This document shows positions 19,953-26,416 of a stretch of DNA of 26,416 bases, piece by piece. The stretch covers positions 1-26,416 of the forward strand of contig MCFL01000320.1 of the NCBI GenBank assembly GCA_002102555.1. Reading direction: 5' to 3'. The notes under the pieces are model-generated. The model did no database searches. It was not told where the DNA came from and was given only the letters and a program-made list of their open reading frames with translations. Position 1 is the first letter of the stretch, and each line of letters starts with the position of its first letter. This stretch comes from Catenaria anguillulae PL171 (lineage: Eukaryota; Blastocladiomycota; Blastocladiomycetes; Blastocladiales; Catenariaceae). The translations under genes and the position numbers were made by a program.

Positions 19953-22226
19953 TTGAACATGGCAACCGTGCTCAAGCGACTACGCAGCGTCAGCCGGGCT
20001 GCCACCACCCATGGCCTTGGCCGTGGCCGTGGACGTGGACGTGGCTCCGAGATGCTCGTGCCGGACTCGGAGCTCGAGTTGCAACTCCATGACCAAAACC
20101 AACTTGCCGATTACAGCGTGATCGATTCCGCTTCAAGATCCGCCTCACGGTCAAAGTCACGCTCCCGCTCCCTTTCCCGCTCTCGATCTCGCTCGCGCAC
20201 TGGCGGTTACCACACCCGAAGTCGCTCCCGCTCCCTGTCCGCTTCGGGTCTTCCCGTCATTGCTTCGGTCGCCGCAACCGAAATTGAAGCTGCAAAACGA
20301 GCCAACAAACGACTCGTCAAGACTGCTGCCGACGTTACAGCCGCACTTCGCACGCTCGCTTCAAAGACCCGTGCCTTTGCCGCGGCGCTCCATGCATTTG
20401 CCGATGCCGCACCGGCACTCTCGGATACCCCTGCTCACCATGTCCGCCAGTTTGCACACTTGCAGTCCATTGCCGCTCATGGTTATGACGCGTCTGCACA
20501 GCACTTTTCGACTGATTTCCTGCCCTCTTTACGCACAAATGCCGCCTGCCACAAGCAAACACTAAAAGCCAACCATGGGCGATTCAAGGTCGCACAGTCG
20601 CAGCACAACCGCCACATCAAGCAACTCGAACGATCTGGCGCGCACCTCTCGGACCACATTCACCCAAACCGCCGACATTCGGCCGACCCGCGCATTGCCA
20701 CGGCCCAAGTCTCCCAGTACCAGTCGGGTATTCGCGACCTCTCGCGCTTGGCCATGGACCTCGAACACATCAAGAATGCTCACTTTGACGCTGTCATGGC
20801 TGAAGAGCACCGCAACGCGCAGTTTGTCGCCGCCGCCTGCTCAACTGCCATGGCCAGGCAATCCGCCGACCTGTGGGTCCGCACGTACGCCCACGTTGCA
20901 AACAGCACACCGCTCACCAATGGCGACGGCACGCTCGCTCGACCCACGCACCCACCTCCACCCGCACCCATGCCCTTGGCCAGTGGCGGCGTCATGTCCA
21001 CCTACTACGAAGCACCTCCCGAAAAGCAGCACGGGTTACATCGAGGCGATTCGGGGACCTACTTGCTCAATCGCGTTGATGAAGACAATGATCTCTTCCA
21101 ATCCGCCATTTACGGTCAAAACAATTCACGGACTCGCCGTGCACAATCACCGCGCGCACACGCTTCTGGTGCGCCTCCAAGACCGCCTCGCCCCTTGTCA
21201 TCGCCCAATCATGGCCAAGTCCACCGCAGCCACTCGCTATCCTCTGCTCCACCCGGAATTGGCGGTCACTCCGCCACCGGATACGGCAGTGGATCCACTC
21301 GCTCGTCCCCTCCATTTGTCGCACCACCACCGCCGGCTGGCTCACCCCCAAACCATCACCACCAGCAAGCGCACCAGCAACAACATCAACAGAGGCATTA
21401 TTCCCCTGCTGGAAGATCTGCCACCCTCGCGGGATACCCGAAATCATCCTCGCACAATGCTCGTGCACCACCAGCTGTGTCATGGTCACCCGCGGCTGCT
21501 GCTGCTGCCCGTGCCGCTGCCTCATCCTCACCATCCACTTCCGCCGCCGGCACATTTATGGTCCTGGTGGCAATCGCGTTTAGCCTCCGCCGACTGCAAT
21601 CTCAAGAACGGTTCGCGGCAGCGCGACTCGTCGCTTCTAGCGCGAAACGCGTCGTTTCTCACTTTTTTGCACTTGCTCGACATTCCCAGTCTGTCCCTGA
21701 ATTGCGCTCGCACAATGCCCTCACGCACGCTTCTTCCACCCCACCACGCTCTGCCGTTTCGCGCCATTCTTCCACCTCAACAACTCCATCCACCCTCCTT
21801 TTGCATCAACTCGCACGGGGCGGGTCGCACGACTTTGTCCCTCGTGCCTCGCTTTCACCACACCGACCAGGTCCATTCACGCCTGACTCTTTTCCTGTTC
21901 TGTTTATTGTCGGATGCTTTGTCTCGCTCATGTTTTCCAGCCCAGCATTTGCTGATTTCGCTCTGGCACTGGCGCTCGTTTGCAGTGTCATTTACGCGGC
22001 TCGGTGTTGGTGCGTGTTTGCCCTATTGTACCGCGGAAGCAGATCTCGTTTGAAGGATGGCAGCATGAGGAAGCTGAAGAAGAGGATAAAGGAGTCAAGC
22101 GCCGACCAGTCGCGTTACACACCAGTGCATCCGAGTCGGGTGTTGCTGTGGGTTCGCACCCAGTTGTTTCCTGTATCAGTTTGTCGTCGTCGTCGCTCAT
22201 GGATCGATGATAAGGTTTGTACATAG
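19953..22226 (+). CDS. RS-rich protein with an I-BAR (IMD)-like helical domain
   Basis: The open frame spans 757 residues. Residues ~20-30 form a GRGRGRGRG run and ~58-95 an Arg-Ser-rich region (SRSKSRSRSLSRSRSRSR). From about 105 to 315 lies a long helical domain: TLASKTRAFAAALHAFADAAPAL, HVRQFAHLQSIAAHGYDASAQHFSTDFLPSLR, then QVSQYQSGIRDLSRLAMDLEHIKNAHFDAVMAEEHRNAQFV. This order of helices resembles fungal IMD/I-BAR domains, which bind and bend membranes and link to actin. Then comes a Pro/Ser/His-rich tail with AAAARAAASSSPS. Beyond about 21550 the sequence changes to hydrophobic and Cys-rich text (FPVLFIVGCFVSLMF...) that looks like read-through. Another frame near 21980-22210 (EEAEEEDKGVKRRP) looks more protein-like, so the true 3' end may involve a frameshift or unseen intron. 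The start and central domain are well supported, the last ~220 residues are not. Confidence 0.65.
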   Translation: MNMATVLKRLRSVSRAATTHGLGRGRGRGRGSEMLVPDSELELQLHDQNQLADYSVIDSASRSASRSKSRSRSLSRSRSRSRTGGYHTRSRSRSLSASGLPVIASVAATEIEAAKRANKRLVKTAADVTAALRTLASKTRAFAAALHAFADAAPALSDTPAHHVRQFAHLQSIAAHGYDASAQHFSTDFLPSLRTNAACHKQTLKANHGRFKVAQSQHNRHIKQLERSGAHLSDHIHPNRRHSADPRIATAQVSQYQSGIRDLSRLAMDLEHIKNAHFDAVMAEEHRNAQFVAAACSTAMARQSADLWVRTYAHVANSTPLTNGDGTLARPTHPPPPAPMPLASGGVMSTYYEAPPEKQHGLHRGDSGTYLLNRVDEDNDLFQSAIYGQNNSRTRRAQSPRAHASGAPPRPPRPLSSPNHGQVHRSHSLSSAPPGIGGHSATGYGSGSTRSSPPFVAPPPPAGSPPNHHHQQAHQQQHQQRHYSPAGRSATLAGYPKSSSHNARAPPAVSWSPAAAAAARAAASSSPSTSAAGTFMVLVAIAFSLRRLQSQERFAAARLVASSAKRVVSHFFALARHSQSVPELRSHNALTHASSTPPRSAVSRHSSTSTTPSTLLLHQLARGGSHDFVPRASLSPHRPGPFTPDSFPVLFIVGCFVSLMFSSPAFADFALALALVCSVIYAARCWCVFALLYRGSRSRLKDGSMRKLKKRIKESSADQSRYTPVHPSRVLLWVRTQLFPVSVCRRRRSWIDDKVCT

Positions 22227-22267
22227 TGCCATGTTGGGATACAATCCGTTTCTTTCGCTTTCTCTCT

Positions 22268-22268
<1 letters not shown>

Positions 22269-22302
<34 letters not shown>
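22269..22302. repeat. Poly(T) tract of 34 bases
   Basis: An uninterrupted T homopolymer about 40 bases after the stop of the I-BAR-like gene and about 80 bases before the first long direct repeat. It could be the A-tail scar of a retroposed sequence in minus orientation, or a simple nucleosome-excluding tract. Confidence 0.8.
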
Positions 22303-22305
<3 letters not shown>

Positions 22306-22383
22306 TGCTCACCTCTTTTCTTGATGCAAACACCCTTGTTTTTCTTTTGTCGTCCGTCTTGCCATGTTGTTCTTGTACTTACC

Positions 22384-22733
22384 TTGTCCAATCTACAAAA
22401 TTTTGGCATGGCTAGAAAGCCCTGAATGAGCAGAATACGGTAACCCATTTAATGTACAGTTACGTGAGTTAAGGGGCCATAACTGGCAAGGAAAGAATCG
22501 AGTTAGACTGGGAATCACACGCGCAACCAGCCACGTTGAAAACACTCTCACGTCTCGCTGTCTCTTGCTGTGCTTGGTCGCAAATGGATCGCTCTTTTCT
22601 TCTCTCTCTTTGGCTCTCAAATCTATCCAGGCCTCCAGGCTCCATCCATGACACATCCAATGAAGAAAGAATCCAATGATTGGCGATCCGCTCCTCCCAT
22701 CCGATCTCACCAACAGACGATTCGTATGACAAC
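22384..22733 (+). repeat. Long direct repeat, left copy (flanks the RT remnant)
   Basis: Begins TTGTCCAATCTACAAAATTT and matches 24298-24698 over most of its length, including GGCCATAACTGGCAAGGAAA, the stretch CTCTCTTTGGCTCTCAAATC and the terminal CGATTCGTATGACAA. Divergence is moderate and the right copy has an extra ~50 bases in the middle, so the duplication is not recent. Confidence 0.8.
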
Positions 22734-24297
22734 AACACCGAACGAAAACACCAATGTATGTATACCTCACAAAATCGCACCATTGGCTCACCGGACTTCA
22801 TGGACAATCAAGCGACCCATTGTTCAACAGGGCGTCACACCCGCGCATGTGTCGCCGGCCAACTACTCCCACCTAACCCCAACAGTCCCATGCCGGGCGA
22901 CCGCCTGCCTCGCAGTTTCGCGTACACAAAATCCGTGTGTTCTCGTCCACACCTACTGCTGCGGGCCATTTGGACGGTTTATTGCCACCAAGCCACCTGC
23001 CCATTTCCCCATTAACACGGCCATTCTGCTACAAACTCCGATGCAAGCACAACTCGCAAGCACGCTCGGCCCAATCGCCTCCGCAAACTCGCTCACCAAC
23101 GCAAGACGTGCTGGACCCGATGCTTTAGCCATGGATCTCCTTTCGCTCTGCCCAACCTACATGCTCAACAAGGGCCGCCGCCTGCCGCCAAGGCTGTCTG
23201 TGGAGACAAAATCACCGACGACAACAAGAAGGAATGCGTCCACTTTGCGCTGAAGGTTGAACGGTGCCTTCGTGATGAGGCAATCCAAGTCCTAAACCGC
23301 GAAAACTATCATGACCCCCTCAAGGAAATCATTTACAACCGCGCCCGCAGCGCGTTCGTGGTTGGCGACTTCATGCAGGAACACGTTTATTTACCAGCAG
23401 AATGCCATTGCTGGCCCTGTGCAAGCATTCGCAGCCTTAGGCCTCGCATTCTGCAAACTGTCTGCCAAATCCACACGTCACTTGGAGGCTCAAGAGAAGT
23501 ACAAGTTACTCATTCAGGCCATTGCCACTGGCTTGAAAGATGCGTCCGGTTCTCTGCCTACAGCTGCTTACTCATCATTGTCCTCAGCAACCCAACATTC
23601 AACACCAGCATCTTGTCCCACCACCTTGTGCACTGTCCCCGCCCACCACTCGCAGCCGCCGACCCAATCCACAGAGACACCTTCTTGTCCTGCTGCCTTG
23701 TGCACCGTCCCTGCCAACAGCTCGCAACTACCAACCCCATCCGCAGTGGCACCTTCTCAACACCACTGTCTCCAAATCTCGGCTTGCTGTCGAAGGAATC
23801 TGGGTGGGTGGCGATATGGGGAAGCAGGCCGAGTTCTTTTTTGTCCAACCCACGTGTCAAGGCGGGCTTCCCGTTTGATCAGTTGCAGTTGACACATCCA
23901 GCGGCGTCGCCCATCCAATCAAGATTTTTTTTCGTTCGGCGCTGACATCATGGCGTATGTCAAAGAGCAGCAGGGATACTCCGACCTGGTGATCGACAAG
24001 GAAGTGCATAAAATGCATTCAATCAAGTCGCTTCTCGATGGTCGTGCAACACCATTCTCGCGACTCCATTCCCATTCCCATTCCTCTTCGACGAGATCAT
24101 TGACTTCATCTGCGGCAACAACCTATTCACCTATGCCGGCAACATTTATCACCAACTTGACGGTATCGCCATGGGCACCAATGCCGCCGTCCATCTTGCA
24201 AACATCTATCTCGACGAGCTGGACCATTTCATCGCCTCACTGCCCACTGTACATACCGCGCCCTGCATTAAATCCAGTTAGAGCCAAAACATAAAAG
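22734..24297 (+). mobile_element. Degenerate Penelope-like retroelement remnant
   Basis: This ~1.56-kb segment lies between two long direct repeats. At about 24066-24281 a frame reads FDEIIDFICGNNLFTY, then NIYHQLDGIAMGT, then HLANIYLDEL and a stop. The order (Phe-rich start, GN.Y.Q.DGIAMGT, A.L...L) is that of the RT fingers/palm segment found in Penelope-like elements (typically F..Y.Q..G.AMG.P....LAN.) and related RTs. The fragment ends 16 bases before the right repeat, so the catalytic YxDD block is absent and the enzyme is dead. Upstream, protein-like pieces occur in changing frames: DKITDDNKKECVHFALKVER at about 23205-23265, and QAFAALGLAFCKLSAKSTRH followed by LEAQEKYKLLIQAIATGLKD at about 23427-23547. 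These may be the element's N-terminal region. No GIY-YIG endonuclease is seen. Assignment to Penelope-like rather than another RT class is moderate. Confidence 0.55.
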
Positions 24298-24698
24298 TTG
24301 TCCAATCTACAAAATTTTGGCATGGATAGAAAGCCCTGAATGAGAATAATACGGTAACTTATTTTTCATTTGCAGTTACGTGAATTTAGAGGCCATAACT
24401 GGCAAGGAAAGAATCGAGTTAGACTGGGAATCGTATGTACGCGCACCAGCCACGTTGACAGCAGCGAACACAGCCACAGATCTTGTTGGTGAACGCTGGC
24501 CGCACTCTCATCGCCTCGCTCTCTCATATGAGATGTAGCTTTGCTCTCTGTCACGAATGGATCACTATTTTATTCTCTCTCTTTGGCTCTCAAATCTATC
24601 CGAGCCTCCATCCATGACACATCCAATGAAGAAAGAATGCAATGATTGGCAATCCACTCCTCCCATCCGATCCCACCACGAGCCGATTCGTACGACAA
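24298..24698 (+). repeat. Long direct repeat, right copy
   Basis: Partner of 22384-22733. It starts immediately after the truncated RT fragment. A long terminal or pseudo-LTR of a retroelement, or a tandem 5'-truncated element copy, would both explain this placement. Confidence 0.8.
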
Positions 24699-24937
24699 GG
24701 GCAACATGGGACAAGCTATAACCCCAATGCACATGTACATGCCCATGTGCACAGATCCATCGTCGGTGCACATTCGGCCAGCATCACCGGCCCTCATGCC
24801 TGCGCTTAACATGGCCACGTGCTGTGCACGCTATGTGTTCCCGTCATGCCCAAATCCGTCAATGCAGCTATCCTTCGTTTTCCTTCGCTGGTAATGCTTG
24901 CTCCTGGGTGCACGGGTCCTTGCAACGGCTCAGAGAA
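24699..24937. other. Short unassigned subtelomeric stretch
   Basis: No gene is seen. It contains a short inverted repeat, TGCACATG (about 24729) facing CATGTGCA (about 24745), with an 8-base spacer. Confidence 0.3.
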
Positions 24938-25068
24938 TAGCCCTTGTTGCCGGTATCACGCGGCACCAATCGCCACGGGCACGAAGGGCATAGTAGGGCG
25001 TAGTTCGTTGTCAGCCATCGTCTCTGGTATGTGTTCACGTTCAAGGTGTGCGCCCATGCCCGTCGTTG
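24938..25068. repeat. Subtelomeric direct repeat, partial copy a
   Basis: Runs from about CCCTTGTTGCCGGTATCACG to CATGCCCGTCGTTG and corresponds to the right half of copies b and c (shared: CCCTCGTT-CC-GTAT, GTTG-CATCGTC, GTGTTCACGTTCAAG, CATGCCCGT). Confidence 0.6.
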
Positions 25069-25094
25069 AGTCAATTCTCGACTTTTCATTCAAT

Positions 25095-25385
25095 TGATTG
25101 ATGATTTTGCGTTGCCTCGCACAGCTGTACCGACCCATTGTCGCCGCGGCCCATGCCTCAGTGGCCGTTTCCAGAATTTGGCACTTTTTCGTCCCGTGCC
25201 GAAAATTTGGCCGAGGTCGAAGCGCACGCACGAGGCCACGCCCAAGTCCGTCCGACCGCCCCACAGATAGCCCTCGTTTCCGAAAGCACGCACCACCAAG
25301 GGCGCCGTCGCCAAGTGCGTCGTTCGTCGTTGGCCATCGTCAGCAGTGTTTGTTCACGTTCAAGATGCGTGCACATGCCCGTTAT
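25095..25385. repeat. Subtelomeric direct repeat, copy b
   Basis: Shares with copy c GCACGCACGAGGCCACGCCC followed by AAGTCCGT, also TTGCCTCGC-CAGCTGTACCG, AATTTGGCCGAGGT and the downstream CATGCCCGTT-type end. The period between b and c is about 495 bases. Confidence 0.75.
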
Positions 25386-25589
25386 TGTGGTTTCGGTTCA
25401 AAATTGACGGTTGGCGATCCTGGCGTTTTGTGAACAAATCAGGGTCGCATGGCTCGTGCTCGTGTGCATTTGTTCACTGCGATTCTGAAAACGTGCGATG
25501 CTGATCCGCGATCCTTCAGCGTCGCGACGCAAATTTGGGACCAAAATCGCAATATTTCGCCGGTTCTTGATTTTTCGCTCGTTGGATCG

Positions 25590-25875
25590 ACGATTCTGCA
25601 TTGCCTCGCCCAGCTGTACCGCCCATCGTCGCGGCCCAGGCGCCAGCGGCCATTTCCGGAATCCGGCACTTGTTTGTCCTGTTTCGCAAATTTGGCCGAG
25701 GTTGCAGCGCACGCACGAGGCCACGCCCAAGTCCGTGCGTCTCCATGGATGGCCCTCGTTGCCAGTATCGAGAAGCACCGAGCGCCGTGGTCACAAAGTG
25801 CGCCGTTTGACATTGGCCGTCGGAGTGCGTGTTTTTTTCTCTAGCGTTCGCGCATGTGCCCGCCATTTCGCCCAT
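25590..25875. repeat. Subtelomeric direct repeat, copy c
   Basis: Same orientation as copies a and b, with point differences and small indels throughout. Between b and c lies a non-repeated stretch (25386-25589). The short ORFs predicted across these repeats are not conserved between copies, so I treat the unit as non-coding. Confidence 0.75.
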
Positions 25876-25929
25876 TCTCGAGCATCCACTCGCTCAACGC
25901 CGGTGAACCTGCGTCTAGACTTGCCACAT

Positions 25930-26160
25930 GCTCAATACTGGGTTTGCCTTCCACATAGTATATACTCAAAAATGGTGATACTGCTGTATTGGTATCTGTC
26001 GCTTGCGAGATTTTTTTGAGAACCAGTATTGGTTTTTGGGCATTTTTTCACCATTTTTCAGTATATTGGTGGGTGGTATTGGTATTTCAGAGTCTGGTGC
26101 TCAGGCAGTATTGGTATTCAGGAATCTGATGTTGGCATAGTATCAGCATTTAAATGGGCA
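25930..26160. repeat. AT-rich telomere-proximal zone with recurring GTATTGGTAT motif
   Basis: GTATTGGTAT occurs at 25986-25995, 26076-26085 and 26108-26117, with near copies GTATTGGTTT at 26026 and GTATATTGGT at 26061. All have the same orientation and end just before the telomeric array. Composition is clearly more AT-rich than the repeats to the left. Confidence 0.6.
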
Positions 26161-26416
26161 GTAGGTTTAGGTTTAGGTTTAGGTTAGGTTTAGGGGTTAG
26201 GTTTAGGTTAGGTTTAGGTTAGGTTAAGGTTAGGTTAAGGTTTAGGTTTAGGTTTAGGTTAGGTTTAGGTTTAGGTTAGGTTAGGTTAGGTTTAGGTTTA
26301 GGTTAGGTTTAGGTTAGGTTAGGTTTAGGTTTAGGTTAGGTTTAGGTTTAGGTTTAGGTTAGGTTTAGGTTAGGTTAGGTTTAGGTTTAGGTTAGGTTTA
26401 GGTTAGGTTTAGGTTT
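26161..26416 (+). repeat. Telomeric repeat array, mixed TTTAGG/TTAGG
   Basis: I parse about 24 TTTAGG units, 18 TTAGG units, two TTAAGG variants and one interruption (TTTAGGGGTTAGG). The G-rich strand points to the window end, as expected for a right chromosome end. Canonical TTAGGG and TTTAGGG do not occur as regular units. The array runs to the last base, so its true length is not known. Confidence 0.9.

Noticed and set aside
20575-22053. 492-codon open frame overlapping the I-BAR-like gene
   Set aside because: Over most of its length it is the Ser/Thr/Pro/His-rich shadow of a frame with clear helical-domain sequence. Only its last part remains a possible alternative, noted under the gene.
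22422-22442. CCCTGAATGAG...AATACGG resembling a hammerhead ribozyme core, as found in some Penelope-like elements
   Set aside because: The CUGAUGA core has an inserted base, GAAAC is absent and I could not pair the required stems.
22570-23253. 227-codon ORF at the left direct repeat
   Set aside because: It starts inside the repeat, is not conserved in the right copy, and has Pro/Thr/His-rich chance composition.
24699-26160. Short ORFs on both strands across the subtelomeric repeats
   Set aside because: Frames are not preserved between repeat copies and no protein motif is visible.
1-26416. tRNA, rRNA, CRISPR or bacterial-type operon features
   Set aside because: None was seen by eye in the intergenic regions. 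Introns, telomere and gene types are eukaryotic.

Overview
The window reads as the right end of a eukaryotic, most likely fungal, chromosome. The last ~256 bases are a telomere-like array of TTTAGG and TTAGG units, with the G-rich strand running 5'->3' toward the end. Inboard of it lie about 3.9 kb of subtelomeric repeats and retroelement debris, then a gene-rich region. Fungal origin is suggested by a Nic96/Nup93 nucleoporin gene, an I-BAR(IMD)-like protein of the type seen in fungi, and a fungal-type 2OG-Fe(II) oxygenase family. Introns are few and short (66, 70 and 79 bp where I can place them), codons are GC-rich, and most proteins are encoded in one exon. That fits an early-diverging (zoosporic) fungus, but the lineage is an inference and I cannot name a species.

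Layout, left to right. (1) The 3'-truncated remains of an actin-related protein gene on the minus strand, with one intron and apparent frameshifts. (2) A 785-aa proline/serine-rich protein ending in an alpha/beta-hydrolase-like domain with Asp at the nucleophile elbow. (3) A 266-aa histidine-rich repeat protein. (4) A broken gene for a small secreted cysteine-rich protein on the minus strand. (5, 6) Two large tandem paralogues, each a 2OG-Fe(II) oxygenase domain joined across one conserved intron to about 730 residues of helical sequence. (7) The nucleoporin gene on the minus strand. (8) A divergent gene for an RS-rich, I-BAR-like protein. (9) A Penelope-type reverse-transcriptase remnant between long direct repeats. 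(10) Direct subtelomeric repeats, an AT-rich zone with a recurring GTATTGGTAT motif, and the telomere.

The most interesting content is the paralogue pair. Downstream of the oxygenase domain each protein carries seven Trp-anchored units spaced about 67-76 residues apart. The spacing is nearly the same in both copies although the sequences have diverged, and I do not recognise this repeat as a named family. The oxygenase halves instead share a ~715-bp tract that is almost identical and ends abruptly. In that tract indels are about as common as substitutions, and each copy is broken in several frames. This points to gene conversion or recent duplication combined with uncorrected long-read consensus errors, or else to pseudogenes. 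Single-base frame breaks also occur in the nucleoporin gene, the actin-related gene and the small secreted-protein gene, so base-level accuracy of this assembly should be doubted before any gene is called dead.

The genes do not form a pathway. They look like ordinary unlinked eukaryotic genes beside a subtelomere in which the duplicated oxygenase genes lie about 10-19 kb from the chromosome end.
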